The notes beneath the pieces are model-generated. The model was not told the DNA's origin. It searched no databases and saw only the letters and a program-made list of their open reading frames with translations. This document shows positions 24,314 to 36,960 of a DNA stretch of 64,000 bases, piece after piece (position 1 is the stretch's first letter; every line of letters starts with the position of its first letter). A program made the translations under genes and the position numbers. This stretch comes from Hexactinellida sp. DTS-2022 (Eukaryota; Porifera; Hexactinellida), in NCBI GenBank assembly GCA_028753945.1, contig JAPNXP010000002.1, positions 8,804,001 through 8,868,000 on the forward strand. Reading direction: 5' to 3'.

Positions 24314-25590
24314 CTTATCGTACGAATATTACCTTATATTATTATTCCATACCGGGATGAAACACCTTCTAATAGTTTAGTTTGAGAGTATTTAGTCCGA
24401 AAAAACTTTTACCGTTAATATTTCAAAAATGATTTTTCTGACCTTTGACAACTTATAGTTAAAAAATGGCTAAACAAAAATTTGGCATATTTTAGTTTAT
24501 ATCAGTTCCTATATATTTGACCTTCCTTGAACAAAACGAACTTATATTGCGTGACCTGCCTATGATATATTGCCTAAAGATCGATCTTTTGACCTAATGA
24601 CCGCATGTTTAGGGTATTTATATCCAAAATAAATATATGCGAATGGATCAGTCTGAAAATGGTCAATTTTCTTCCTATAGTAGTGCTGTATATACTCTGA
24701 AAATTTACAACTAGACCTCCAACAGTTTTCATGCTATATGTCTGCGCCTAGACAATATTTTGTACTACGAAGATAGGAAGCCATGCGCTAGGTAATATGA
24801 TGTAATTCTGTAAATAGCCCATAAAAAGTTCAAAAGTCATGATTACATGCATAGTTGGGCTATTACAGGCAATAAAGGAGAATTTCAGCTCAATATTCAA
24901 AATAACAGTGAAACTACCCATAGGGCTAATACACTTTTGGCGTGCAGTATCCTTAAGAAGTGAGGAAGTTAAATATGGCCAGTTTCTATAGAACGTCTCT
25001 ACAAAGTTAATAAGAACATTCCAATTTATATATCAGCATGACTGGAAGCATGTAAAAAGTAATCAAAAAAAATACTAGAAGATTCTGAAGTACATTCTTG
25101 CCAGGAAAGTACAAAACGTCCCAAAATCCGTCTGAAATTCGGACAAAAGGGCACTAAACCACGTGGCACCGGTCATTTCTAACGGGTCTAAATACCTTTG
25201 TTATATAAACATAATCCTGGTAAAGAAGTATAAAATCTGCCGCTGTTGGTGTCCGGAAGTTAGAATTAAGCTCTAACGAAGATTTTATTTTTGCTTACGT
25301 CATCAAGTAGTGCCACATGACACATCCATATATGGTAAACAAAATCATAGAATGTAAACAACATGGTATGTAGTTCCAATTTGTTGCCCAGTGAATTTGT
25401 ATTGATTGATTGACATCGTTACATGGTTAGAGCAAGTCGCAACGACTTCTCATTCGTGAGATAATTAATTGCTCCGTCATCAAAAGTGGCGCATCCATAT
25501 GACCATATATGGTCAAAGAAATTAAAATTTGCAGAAATATGAATTTTAGTTTCTCAACTGTTTAGAGTCATCTTAATAGGTCTAAATCCA
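24314..25590. other. Degraded dispersed repeats, no gene
   Basis: No coding signal. Several words (CCATATATGG, and GCTCCGTCATCAAAAGTGG with GCGCATCCATATGACC) resemble parts of the F4 arms and of 33200-33270, suggesting old relatives of that family. Element ends cannot be drawn. Confidence 0.35.
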
Positions 25591-25774
25591 AATTTGCTAA
25601 GCAATACGATTGAATTTGAAGGACTTATAGCTGATGGTCCATTTTCTGCCCCCTGCTGGCCCTGCAGGTGTTGGATTTACGACGTTTTGATCCATCCTGA
25701 CAAAAATATACTTCAGAATCTTCTAGAAATTTTTTTGATGACTTTTTATGTGCTTCCAGCAGGGAATGAAAGGT

Positions 25775-25955
25775 TCACGAACGAACTTATTGAACTTGAA
25801 CTGAACGAACTGAACGCACGTCTTTTAAGCAATTCACGGTGAACGAACTGAACGAACGCCAACGGTTTCCGAACGCCAATTGAACGAACTGAACGAACTG
25901 AATTGAACGAATTGAACGAATTGAACGAATTGAACTGAACGAACTAAACTGAATA
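25775..25955. repeat. GAACGAACT-type microsatellite
   Basis: Imperfect short repeats built from TGAACGAACTGAACGAA and TTGAACGAATTGAACGAA, with interruptions near 25830-25890. No function inferred. Confidence 0.85.
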
Positions 25956-26150
25956 AAGATAAATTATAAATATGGATCCATCAAATATAATAGGTGACTG
26001 CAAAAGTGCTAATTCAGGACATCCCTCGTGGACTCATGTCTCTTAGATTAGGTTCTAGCTTCTTAATCTGAACTTCAATAACACCTTGGAGGATCGAACA
26101 GTCTATCATAAACGGAATAGTTCGACCCACTCACTGTACACTGACCAGCC

Positions 26151-28887
26151 CAGTGGCGCCCAACTTGCCATTCTGGGATGGGGCCCCCATCTCGAGATTT
26201 TTCCTGGGATGGGAATGTATTGTTTCCCATCCCGAGAATTTGTAGGATGGAAGAAATCTGCGCTTACTTACAAAGACAATTTAAAGTATTGTAAAACAAA
26301 TATTATTCAAAAACTATTTTATTGATTCATATAGTCATTGATGGAAGTACTAAGAATGTTCAGTCCAGTATTTAATTGTCTGTTCAGGGCCCCCGAAGAG
26401 ATTGCGTCTGGCCGTCGATCTGATAATGAAGGTGTCCACTGCTTTTTGCATGTTGATGGTCTTGCACATGGCCTTGCGAATGTGCAGTGTCGCGCAGTGG
26501 TTCAGTTTCGCCTCGGTCATGGTAGTGCGAAGATACGTCTTAATCCGCTTGAGGGCGGAGAAAGAACGCTCTGGACTGCACGTGGTCGCCGGAGCCACGA
26601 GGTAGATGCGAAGCATTGTGTGAGCATCCTTCGTCATTACAGCTAGTACATCGTTGGACCCATAGATAACGGCGAGACTTTCGACCGACAGCTTGGCCAT
26701 GTCCATGCTGGCGATGGCTGCCATGTTGTGCAAAGTCGTGATCTGATAACCAAATATGTCTCTGGTCAGGCCATCCGAGAGGTCGTCCTTGTAACGCTCA
26801 AAAACGGCACTCACCGCTGCGTTCGCCCCAGGTGTGCACAACGCCTCTTCAATTTCCTGCAATACAGTCAATTCTTCACCGGGGTACCGCACGAGAATGC
26901 TCTGCAGAGCTTCATTGTGGAACTTCTCGTAGAGATTGTTATATGCATCAACTATCACACTGGCATCTATCTCCATTTCGACTATCTGCCCACGGCGTCG
27001 AAACTGCATGGGCTCTCCGTACCGTGGGTTGCTCAATCTGTAGGTCTATTGTCTTTGCCACACAAGCATTGTAAAATGACACTGCGAACTCGTGAGAGTT
27101 TTTCATTGAGAGTATCTCGCTCACCCCTTCGATCAACCGTCGTACGCGCTGCACAGACATTTTATGACTCTGGATCTTCGTATGCACTGGATTAGTTACA
27201 AGGTAGAGGGAATCCAACAAACGAAGGCTATAGTAGATACGGAACTTGTGTAGTTGGTTGATGAGACTGCGAGCCTTCGATTTCATAGCCGCAGGGACTG
27301 TAGTTTCAATAGTTTGATCAGCCAGCCAGTCGATGATCTCACCGTACTGCTCTAGGAACGACGAGATAGCTGGTCCGCGCATTGTCCAACGAGTAGGACA
27401 CAGAGGTCTGAGGCCAGCAAAAATGTGCCCTTCCCTCTCCTCGTTGAAGTGGTCCATAAAGCTTTTGAAGGAGGCCTTACGACGCGGAGACCACAAAATA
27501 TGATCGACAGTCTGCTCCAAAGATTCTATAGCATCGATCAGCCACTCATGGGCTGAACTTGCGTCCTTGACTATCAGGTTGAGGTTGTGACCACTACAGT
27601 AACTGAACGTGGCTAGGGGATATTCAGCCAGGATTTTCGTCTTCACCCCGCCCCGTGCACCACGCATATTCGATGCGCCATCATACCCCTGAGCCCTACA
27701 GTTCTCCATTGACAACCCGTGAGAAGCCACAAGATTCTTGAGTGTAGTAGATATAGTCTCTGCAGAAGTATCCGTAAGAGTTTCGAAACACAGCCACTCC
27801 TCGTGTACTAGGAGATCATCCGTCACATACCTTATGCATAGACTAAGCTGCTCCATGACACCCTTATCAGTACACTCGTCCGCCATGATTCCAAAGAACC
27901 TGGACTGCTTCACTTCCTTCAGAGTTCTGTCTGTGATATCCTGCGCCAGAATGGACAAAATTTCATTCTGAGACCTCCAGCTGCAGTAGTCGTTCCTGAC
28001 CGTGGAGTTCATCTAGTCGTCAAGCTTGCTATCCCGCAAACGCATGAGGTCCACAATTAGTGTGAAATTTCCGTCGTTGTGGCTGTGACCGCGGAAAGGT
28101 AGACCTTGTTCTCAAAAGAAGCGTACACAGTCGAAAATCAACTCAATAGACTTCCTCGCATTGTGCTGCGCATTCTGCCTCTGACTTGTGATGTATGCCT
28201 CAGTCATGGATTTGGTCTGGAATGTCTGCCATGCCATCATACACCCCCTATGCGCATCTCCCTTTGCGTGCTTGTCTAGAGCTTGAACTCCAACTCTGTA
28301 GTCGCTCCAACCAGTTGTTACAAGCTTAATGCCAATGATTCTACTTTTGTCAACGAAACCCGGGATCATATTGTTCTCTATTGCCCACATACATGGAACG
28401 CATCGAAAGTCATCAGTTTCGGGACGGTGCTCGAGCCAAGGACGTGTCAAAGCCCAGACGCTGTGGTTAGTGGCGGCACGGTCGACACAGTCACTCGACG
28501 CTCCCACTAGCTCTACATATGGGACAGCAACGTTTCCTTGAGCTGAGGACAGTGTCTGCTGCTGATGATCTACGTACTCAGGTGCCTGAGCAGAGCTTAC
28601 AGTGTTCGGCTTCTTGGCCCAGAGTGTAGCGATTGAAGGTGTCACACCGGAGAGCTTGTTTTTCTTTGAATGAGGTGCTTCAGACATTGAACAATACTAA
28701 TTGCATGAGAGTCCGATATATCATACATGAAAATACTGTGAAAATTACTCAAGACAACTTAACAGTTTTATATGAACGTACTTATGTTCATTTGAAAATT
28801 TCCATGAGAATCTTTCATTTTTTTTAAATTATTAGTTCAAATCAATTGAGTCCCCATCCCGACATTTTGGAAACTTGGGCGCCACTG
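26151..28887 (-). mobile_element. Full-length hAT transposon with broken transposase
   Basis: The left end CAGTGGCGCCCAACTTGCC and the reverse complement of the right end CAGTGGCGCCCAAGTTTCC are clear inverted repeats, with GGGATGGGG repeated further in on both sides. The element is 2,737 bp and encodes a transposase on the minus strand. Flanks are GACCAGCC (left) and CAGCCAAA (right); a clean 8-bp duplication is not present, so the flanks have decayed or recombined. Confidence 0.85.
26350..28687 (-). pseudogene. hAT transposase (TTF/ZMYM type), inactivated
   Basis: Starting at ATG 28687, an N-terminal zinc-finger region (WLEHRPETDDFRCVPC... KGDAHRGC) is followed by stops at 28112-28114 and near 28015. 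The reading then continues in the same frame through the catalytic core: GIMADECTDKG (first Asp), QGYDGASNMRG (second Asp), YCSGHNLNL and CPTRWTMRG. A frameshift near 27030 leads into the C-terminal part with CSPERSFSALKRIKTYLR (catalytic Glu and hAT dimerisation helix), ending at 26350. All landmark motifs of hAT transposases are present and in order. Two stops and one frameshift make it a young pseudogene inside otherwise complete terminal repeats. Confidence 0.9.
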
Positions 28888-29226
28888 CAGCCAAAATTAT
28901 TTGAACAATAGGGATTCTAATGCACACACAATATTCATCCGGTAACTAATTAACGGCTATCTAAACTACTCTGAAATGACTATAAATAACTTACCATAGA
29001 TATACATATGAAAAGATTGTGATTTCAATTAAATTTAGAAAATATTCACGAAGTGGCATAAGTGTTTCTGCCACGTGCCACTTGTGGCATAAGTGGCACA
29101 AATGGAAATGTGTCTGTATCACAGTAGAAAATATTCGAATTGATTTGAAATTAAGCACTTAGAGTAATTTAACTATGTGGAATTCAAATCTGCTATCAGA
29201 ATTAATATATTAACATTGCATCTTAA
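28888..29226. other. No gene; short GTGGCATAAGTGG repeats
   Basis: About 29053-29103 has GTGGCATAAGTG-like words in direct and inverted order around CCACGTGCCAC. Otherwise AT-rich and featureless. Confidence 0.45.
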
Positions 29227-29434
29227 CTGTAGACTGCCTAACTGATACACGTTGTGTCAGGAGGGAAACATGTCGATCTAATCATTCAAATTTCGAGAAA
29301 ATTGGGATTTAGACATGGTTTTGCATTCTCAATCGATTTCAATCAAAAAATCAAAATTTTCAGAATTTGTTATGATGACGTAGCATAAAAGTGAACTGCT
29401 CCACTTGCCACCCTCTTACTTTTGTAGATAAGAA

Positions 29435-30235
29435 CAGGGATGGATTCACCGGGGGGGTTCAGGGGGGTTGCACCCCCCCCAAAATGGCTCAGGGGGAGTT
29501 CGAACCCCCCCAGTGGCGTTTCCAGGGGGGATTTGGGTGTTCAAACACCCCCCTCATTACTGGTTTCCAAAAGGGATATGTTGTTATTTATAATACCTAA
29601 ACATCTAAACGTCTTTGGTTAGTTTGGTACAACTGCACAATATTACACTCCTCCTACTATGTGACAAGAATAGCTGTACATCGATGTTTGAGCGTCTAAG
29701 ATTCAAAAAAAAATCTGGGGGAGGTTCCCCCCAGATCACCCCTTACCGTTGCTCGCTTCGTTCGCTCCAGAGCACCCCCCTCACGATAATCCTGGATACG
29801 CCACTTCCCCCCACCAAGAATATGAAAATATAATCCCAAAGTATATCTAGGGACTGGCACAATTCCCGAGATTGGTTGAGAGAAATATATGAGAGTTCTC
29901 TTCCCAATCTTTTCTGTTAGTACTTTTGGGAACGTTATATATCAAATATCAGGAAAAATCGTTAACTGTTGATTCATTGTGATTGTTGGTTAACTGATAG
30001 TTTAATTCAATCATTATTAATTTACAGTTTTGTATGAATTTAGAATAGATTTTTGACGTATATTAAATATATTTCAACTTTCTTGAAAGTTGCTTTCTCA
30101 AGTGCAGTTCTTAAAAAAAGAACGTCCAAAAACTGGCACATTTGACTCGCTGGCGCTTCCTACGGCGTCCACAATTCTAATGCCCAACTCTGGGCTTGGC
30201 ACCCCCCCAGATATTTTGTGCTGGATCCATCCCTG
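29435..30235. mobile_element. Non-autonomous hAT element with perfect 8-bp duplication
   Basis: Starts CAGGGATGGATTCACC and ends GGTGC... GGATCCATCCCTG in mirror form. GATAAGAA lies on both sides (29427-29434 and 30236-30243), a perfect 8-bp target duplication as for hAT transposons. 801 bp, no coding region, and itself carries a nested element. C/G homopolymer runs near the ends are prone to sequencing error. Confidence 0.82.
29511..29806. mobile_element. Second nested hAT-like MITE
   Basis: The left tip CAGTGGCGTTTCCAGG faces the right tip CCTGGATACGCCACTT. The interior holds inverted TTCAAACACCCCC and CTGGGGGAGGTTCCCCCC stretches. Target duplication is blurred by C runs (AACCCCCC versus CCCCCCAC). 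It sits inside the hAT element at 29435-30235, so it is the youngest layer of a three-level nest. Confidence 0.65.
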
Positions 30236-30724
30236 GATAAGAAATGTGAAAATCTCACCGTGGGAATACCCATAAGAAGATATTAGACTAATCTTATCTG
30301 TTTTAGGATATTTGGGTGGACTAATATAGAGTTGTGACAGATATAACTCAAATATATGTATATTTTCGTAATCCATTGTTCATCAAATACAGATTTATCA
30401 TTTTTATGAAAATGACGTAACTTTAGTTTCCTGATGCGGAATTGTTCAAATTTTGAGATCTGATAACTAATAAGGTAGTCGTATTTGTTCCTGTTTAGAA
30501 ACAAAGGATTACTTATATATTAACGGCGTTATATTGATTTAAAGAGAAAGTATGTGTCATCACTTTTTGTCTAAATCCTCGAATAAATCTTTTCAAAAAT
30601 TTCGTAATATTAATATATCATTGTGCTCCTATTGGATTTCAAATTTATAGGTTCTACATATTATATACAAAGAACTACAGGTTAAGTTATTTTCCTTAAA
30701 ATCACACCGGCAGTCTACGGTTAA

Positions 30725-31150
30725 TGATCACAAATTAATTATTTAATTAGCTGATTATATATTTAAACAATCCATCGTTTGTCAATAAATCCCGTTTTGA
30801 GTAAATTAAAGTTAAAGATTATCGGAAATATTCTAGCTAATATGCACGAATCAAATGTGTATTATGTAATAGTATCCTTAGTATAGACTAATATAATACT
30901 CGACGATAGTTTTTAACATTGTATTTTGAATAATATGTAGTTTTTGGCTTGAATTGGAAGAGTTTAAAGCAGTCCACGTTCTTTTGGGACACATTTTAAA
31001 GCAAAATGTAATCAAATAATTATCTGAAATTGTTATTGTTGTCATTATACATGTCTGTTTACCTTTGGTTATATATACATAGTCCATACTGTATAAGATT
31101 ATATGAATAAAGCTTATGGGTTTATCATATTATAGTTGATTGACAAAAAG
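30725..31150. other. No gene seen
   Basis: AT-rich sequence without recognisable repeats or coding signal. Confidence 0.35.
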
Positions 31151-31151
31151 A

Positions 31152-31226
31152 TATGCCAGGTTTGGGCATCGAACCCAGGAACACTTGCATACTGTTCCGA
31201 TATGCTACCAACTGAACTACTGGTAC
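31152..31226 (-). tRNA. tRNA-like sequence, probably a pseudogene or SINE head
   Basis: On the minus strand the 75-base stretch has an A box (TAGTTCAGTTGG) and a B box (GGTTCGATGCC) at tRNA spacing, and near-complementary ends GTACCAG and CTGGCAT (one mismatch, one G-U). The T stem has a mismatch and two extra bases precede the 3' acceptor strand, so a clean cloverleaf cannot be drawn. A tRNA-derived repeat is as likely as a decayed tRNA gene. No poly(A)/SINE tail was recognised. Confidence 0.4.
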
Positions 31227-32183
31227 TTCTAAATATTATAAAATGTATTATATTCCATATAAATGGGATATAGAATATAAAACACGTAAATAAATGTCAA
31301 TAAATGTGAATAAATGTATATATATATCCATTTAATTGCCAAAACATCAATAATGACGTTACTAAAATGCCCCCTGTAGGGAATGGAGTTCTGATTTTTG
31401 AAAATTTTCAATTCCAAGATAATTCCATGATATAGTTGTAATATATTTCACACTAATCTCGAAATTTCACTTTGTTGATAAATTCCCCAGAATTCCGAAG
31501 CAAGCACCTTAACGCTACCACCCATTAGTATTTGTATGGTATGCTGGAAACATGTCTACACATATAGTCCAATCAAATCAAACAATCTCCCACCAACTAT
31601 AGGTTACTATAGCAAGTATTTTTAGAAACTAACATATATGACTTCGTTCATATTTCTAGCAAGATTCTATAAAATGCATGTTTTTGGTTGCTATGGAAAC
31701 AATACTTGGAATCTATTTTTTCTAAACCCATAATACTATGAATCTAAATAATATTAGATAGGGAAATCATTTAAAACTATAGTATCTATAAACCTATCGA
31801 TTGTTATCATTCAATAAAATAATATTCTTCAGAATTTTGGGTTATAAATGTATTTTCCGCCGCTTTTGGCCGAAATTCCAGCTTTTTTGAGAAATTAACG
31901 CTACCTACGACTAGTCAGGACTGTGACGTGATGGGTAAAATCAAAACTATTAACGATGTCAATTCAATTAGTATATCAGTTCCTTTACCTTACTATAGAG
32001 TATTTGAAAAATAACTAACATCATTAATTTAATCTTAAACTTGCCAATATTCAATGAAAACATATATGGCGTTGCTATGTAATATAAGCCATAGATATTT
32101 CTAGTAGAAAATCACGATAACTTGAAACACTTTGTTTTACTTCATTACTAATAAAATCAATATGCATTCAATTTGGGTATACG
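31227..32183. other. Non-coding; contains a dispersed repeat segment
   Basis: 31845-31889 is the inverted partner of 4782-4826 (CCGCCGCTTTTGGCCGAAA). The rest is AT-rich with no gene signal. Confidence 0.4.
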
Positions 32184-32187
32184 TTAA

Positions 32188-32906
32188 GGTTAAATTACGG
32201 CAGATTCATGCAAAAAAACACATAGATTTCGTTTTGAAGTTAGGTGTTTGATTCTCACATATATGATAGAAGACACTATAGCTATATCGAAACTGAAAAC
32301 GAAATCTGATTATATTTTATAAATTTTATTTATGGGGAATGCAGTTTTATTGTAATACAAAAGTCCCATAGGGGGATTTGTTCAGACTCGACCAGATAAC
32401 TGTGGGGATTGCAAGATCAATATTACCTAAAGACATATTTTGTGTGATCTAACATAGAGATCATCGTTATGGGCGGTTGGTGAGTGGTTTAGAATTTTGA
32501 TAAAATGTATATAAAAAATATTGCGACCTTTTGAAACCAAAAAATTGATAAAAAGGTCATCATTTTATGAGAAATTTGAGAAAATGTTTGAAAAAAATAA
32601 TTCCAAGTCATAATTCAAAAATGTAAACCGTCTACCAACTCCGCACGCTTATAATCTTTAAATATTGATTCTGATAACAAACATTGATGGCCGCATTGCC
32701 AAATTACCCCATAATATCGACCAACACTTTTGGAATTCGCCCTATGGGAGATTTGTATTAGTAAAATTTTGAAACTGACAAAAAATAAAAAGTATAATAG
32801 ATAGGGACATTTTCTTTTTGTTTTATTGCTTTGTATCGTATAGATATCTATTTCTCTCAATTACAGATTAATACAAGAACTTTCATTAGCGTGGGGTAAT
32901 TTAACC
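32188..32906. mobile_element. F2 TTAA-flanked element (719 bp)
   Basis: TTAA (32184-32187 and 32907-32910) flanks perfect inverted tips GGTTAAATTAC. The inner halves are also weakly mirror-related (CAAAAGTCCCATAGGG on the left, CCCTATGGGAGATTTG on the right), so the whole element is semi-palindromic. It is the same length as, and clearly related along its length to, 35540-36258. No transposase. Confidence 0.8.
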
Positions 32907-33060
32907 TTAACACTACTAATATTTAACAGATTTGTTAACTGGTAAATATATTCCGTAGTCGTTTACCGTTATTAACAGTGGTTAATCGATTAAGCAAATC
33001 CAGGCTTGCACTGGCCGTTTAGGCGAGTTCAATTATAATTAAGACAGAGCATGCTTAGTA

Positions 33061-33161
33061 CAGTGGAGATGCATTAAGGGCCTATGGCACAAGCGGTGGG
33101 CCTATTTTCAAGATGGGCCTGGGGCTGTAGCCCCATCAGCCCCGGCCTTAATCTGGCCCTG
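33061..33161. mobile_element. Very short hAT-like MITE
   Basis: 101 bp. The left tip CAGTGGAGATGCATTAAGGG and the reverse complement of the right tip CAGGGCCAGATTAAGG align imperfectly. The interior GGGCTGTAGCCCC is palindromic. The CAGGGCC tip followed by ATTAAG is typical of hAT ends. No matching 8-bp flanks were found. Confidence 0.5.
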
Positions 33162-34194
33162 GTTATGTGGTTAGAGCTAAATTCAAGAGTCTATACTTTA
33201 GGAGAGAGTAAATTTGCTGCGTCATCTAAAATGGGCATATTACATGCCCATATATGGATCATTTTGAAAACGGTACGTGTTAGGGTCACATAATGTATTA
33301 TTGACGGATAGGAAGTCGGGTATTGCGAGCATTTTGAGACGTAGATTTTGATTCTAGCACCTTGGGTGTATGAGAAGAAAAATGGACAAGAAAACGTACC
33401 CTCGAATGAGATAATAGGCCATAAAAGATTAAAGTTTAACATATTAACTATTTTTTTTGATCAATTGTTGATTATTTTTGTCAATGATTGCTTGAATAGA
33501 GTAATGATACTACCAATCTTACCATTGTTTAGGAATACAATGCTGATAATTGTTCAGTGGTTAAACCAGTGATCCGCTCTGCAAAATAGGTCATAACTAT
33601 GAAAATAAACTTGGGCCAGACTCCAAACCATGTACAAACGATAGTTATGGTCTTTCGGCATTGCTTGGTCCAAAAAATAAATAGGGTCATGTAGAGTTTT
33701 GGACTAAATTTTCAGGTTCTTTTCATGTTAAGGACACCCTTAAGTTATGCGATTTTCACACCTTTCTATCAATGGTAATATTGTTAAAATCTCGAGATTA
33801 CTTAACTTTATCCATATGAAATTTATTATTGGCGAATGGGAAATGGGAATTCATATTAGGGACTCTGTAGATCACATTGATTTACCTAAGGCGTTCCCTT
33901 TAGCCTATATAATTATTTGGCACTCTCTCAGAAGGATTGCCCAGACCCTGTTCTGTAGTTCAGGTAATTCTTATCAATCAGATATCTGTAATTATGTTGT
34001 TTATTAAAAAATCTTGATAACTTTCTTTCAAATCTATTTCTTTTATTCTGACTAATCCTAATGTTTATGATAAATAAATTAGAGTTTGGGATTATGTATG
34101 GGATTATATATTATCTGAATTTATTTATCAAAATCATAGGATTAGTCAGATTAAAATGGAATCGATTTGAAAGAAACTTTTCAAAATATAACAT
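33162..34194. other. No gene seen
   Basis: Short open frames (33084, 33348, 33747 plus; 33191-33442 minus) have no motifs. 33205-33270 (GCTGCGTCATCTAAAATGGG with CCATATATGG) resembles a piece of the F4 arms. Confidence 0.35.
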
Positions 34195-34653
34195 GTTAAC
34201 TTAAAGTATGTATTTTTGACTAATATTGACCCACACTTGAACAGCACAACCATCCAGGGGGAGGGTAGACTGTCCACTTAGTATATTGTTTGACGGCGTC
34301 AACTTTATTTTGAAACAAATTATATATATTTCTCTGATATTAAGCTTCACTTCAACAAACACATCAGTACAGGGGAAGGAGGAGCCAGTCCATTTAGTAT
34401 TATTTGACGTAGTTGACCTAGTTTAACTCAAAGTATGTATATTTGACTAATATTGACCCACACTTGAACAGGCACAACCATCCAGGGGGAGGGTAGACTG
34501 TCCACTTAGTATATTGTTTGACGGCGTCAACTTTGTTTTGAAACAAATTATATATATTTCTCTGATATTAAGCTTCACTTCAACAAACACATCAGTCCAG
34601 GGGAAGGGGGGAGCCAGTCCACTTAGTATATTATTTGTAGTATTTCACCTATT
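34195..34653 (+). repeat. Satellite S1, four monomers
   Basis: Two copies of the roughly 228-bp dimer (ACCCACACTTGAACAG... AGACTGTCCACTTAG... GACGGCGTCAACTTT... CTTCACTTCAACAAACAC... GAGCCAGTCCA). It is nearly identical to the reverse complement of monomers in 43088-54222. The block stops exactly at the TTAA flanking the F3 element at 34658, inside a monomer (ACCTATTTTAA). Confidence 0.88.
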
Positions 34654-34657
34654 TTAA

Positions 34658-35355
34658 GGTTCAGGTATCCTCTAGAATACTTCTACCATAACTATTCACC
34701 CGAATGAAATAATTTTTTTACAGCGGATTTACTTCATCCTCAGGATGCCAAAAATACGATAATATTGGCAAATAAACTAATAGAGGAAAAGTCCTTTTTT
34801 AAATTTTACAATTTTTGCAGAATAGATCAAAGAGAAAAGATAAACAATACCAAGAATATTATTGATGAAATGTGTTTACCTGGATGTAATATAACTTTTG
34901 AGTACAGGAATTGTGAATATCTACATTTTTCTGGATTTCAAATTCTTTTATGTGATGTCGATTTTCAAATGAAGATTTCCTTATCCAAAATCCAAAAAAC
35001 AGATGAACTATTCATATTAGGGTAAATCGCAGCACTGAAAAGTTGTATCTTTACGAGATCTCTCCGAAACTGTTGAGTTTTTGATTCTATGACCAAAATT
35101 CACAAAATAACTTCTTCCGCAATTCTGAAAATGTTAGTTTTGAGGTATCGGCTTTTGAAAAAAAAATTTACACCAATTATTCCTAAATTGAGGTGACAAA
35201 AGTGTGTCAAACTGGAAGAATAATGGGAATCTTTCTTAGAAATCTCTTGAGAGTACTCATTGGTATCAATACAATCCCAAAATGCAGTAAAAGAGAAATA
35301 GACAATGATTTGGATTTTATCTAAATATTCGAAATTTATAGAGTATACCTGAACC
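34658..35355. mobile_element. F3 TTAA-flanked element (698 bp)
   Basis: TTAA (34654-34657, 35356-35359) flanks GGTTCAGGTATCCTCTA and its mirror TAGAGTATACCTGAACC. The first 120 bp match the right end of the element at 59412-59964 (ACTTCTACCA, ACCCGAAT, GCGGATT.ACTTCATC). An 86-codon open frame at 34765-35025 reads through the middle but has no recognisable domain; it could be a remnant. Confidence 0.72.
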
Positions 35356-35539
35356 TTAAATATCTAATTCCTGATAACCATGAAGCAACTAGAATATACA
35401 AATTTTGATTTCACATCTAAATTCCACGTGGTCGAAATACGCTAGGGGGAATTCCAGGTCAACTCAACCAGTCATTTCACCAACTTTCTCGGATTTGCCT
35501 GTAACTTCGTTAGTTAGTAGACAATGGTCTGTCATTTAA

Positions 35540-36258
35540 GGTTAAATTACGGCAGATTCGGGCAAAAAAACACATAAATTTCGTTTTGAAGTTAGGTGTT
35601 TGATTTTCACATATATGTTAGAAGACATTATAGGTAGATCCAATCTGAAGACGAAATTACATTATCTTCTATAATCTCGATTTTATGGGCCGTGCAGTTT
35701 TATGCTAATACAAAAGTACCCTAGGGGGATTTCTTAGGACTCCACTTGATAGAAAAGTGGTTTTGGGAATCAATATTTGTTATAGACATATTCTGAGCTA
35801 TGTATCACATAGATCATCGTTATGGGCGGTTGGTGACTGGTTTAGAATTTTGATTTGACCTATTTCAAAAAAATTGCGACCTTTTGAAGGCAAAAAAATG
35901 AATAAAATGTCACCTTTATATGCGATATTTTATGAAATGTTTGAAAAAAATAATTTGGAGTCTTAATTCAGAAATGTAAACCGTCTACCAACTCCGTACG
36001 CATATAATCTTTCGATATTGATTCTGATAACAAACATTGATGGCCGCATTGCCAAAACACCGCATAATATCTACCACTACTTTTGGAAATCGCCCTATGA
36101 GAGATTTGTATAAGCCAAATTTTGAAACCGTCAAAAAATAAAAAGTATAATGGATAGAGACATTTTCTTTTCGCTTTATTGCATTGTATAGTACAGGGAT
36201 ATATTTCTCACAATTACAGATTGATACAAGAAATTTCATTCACCTGGGGTAATTTACC
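35540..36258. mobile_element. F2 TTAA-flanked element (719 bp)
   Basis: Left flank TTAA (35536-35539), right flank decayed to TTTA (36259-36262). The left tip GGTTAAATTACGGCAG is intact and the right tip GGTAATTTACC has lost a base. Collinear with 32188-32906 throughout. No transposase. Confidence 0.78.
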
Positions 36259-36960
36259 TTTATTTGTGCAAGTAACAAATAATTCGGTCAACTGGTTCAA
36301 AAGTTATGACCTTACAAAATTTCGAAATTTCGTCATTGAATCCTATTTTTGAAAAGTTTTTCAAACTACCTCCCTAATTCAAACTATTGTATAATGGTGA
36401 TTCTATTATCTATTGCAACAAGAACTTCCAACTTGATACTTTAAAAGGCGTATATTCCAATGAGCGTATAATTGATTTGATATAAACTCATATTCCACCT
36501 CAAAACTGAAACTGAAACTGAAACCGGAAGTGGTTTCGGAACTATGACGTAGCATTCGGGGAGATTTTTGGAACTAAATTTCTAAATCTTTATATACTAG
36601 CTTTGACTTTATTTTCAGCATGTAGAAAGTTTCTTTTACTTCCCATGTATTCCCTTAGTGATATGAACTTTTATCAGACATTGACCACTAAATTTCAAAA
36701 CTGAAAATTAAAATAATTATTATTTTTGGAATTTGTTTATATATTTAGGTGTATTTTCGTTCAATCTAAAATATTTCCAGTTCAGCCTCTCTTTAACTCT
36801 CTTCTACGAATTATCTTTCAAAATAAACTTACCCATGATATGTTGATAGTGTAATAATCTCCCATTCAAGTTTCAGAAATCTTTGACAAACTTAGAAAAA
36901 CCTAAATTTATTCATTTATATACAGTTATAATACATGTATAATGCATTTTATTCATCATA
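36259..36960. other. No gene seen
   Basis: AT-rich DNA between the F2 element and the 37-kb pseudogene. No repeats or coding signal recognised. Confidence 0.35.

Larger units (their letters stand above)
29227..30720. mobile_element. F1 TTAA-flanked element carrying a hAT insertion
   Basis: TTAA at 29223-29226 and 30721-30724 flank termini CTGTAGACTGCC and (reverse complement) CCGTAGACTGCC. Total 1,494 bp. Removing the hAT insertion and one copy of its 8-bp duplication leaves 685 bp, close to the 680-bp F1 copy at 1301-1980. No transposase. Confidence 0.78.

Noticed and set aside
26143-28895. 8-bp target duplication for the hAT element at 26151-28887
   Set aside because: Flanks GACCAGCC and CAGCCAAA share only an offset CAGCC; not a valid duplication.
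31152-31226. A functional tRNA gene
   Set aside because: A and B boxes are good, but the T stem and acceptor spacing do not form a proper cloverleaf, so only a tRNA-like relic is reported.
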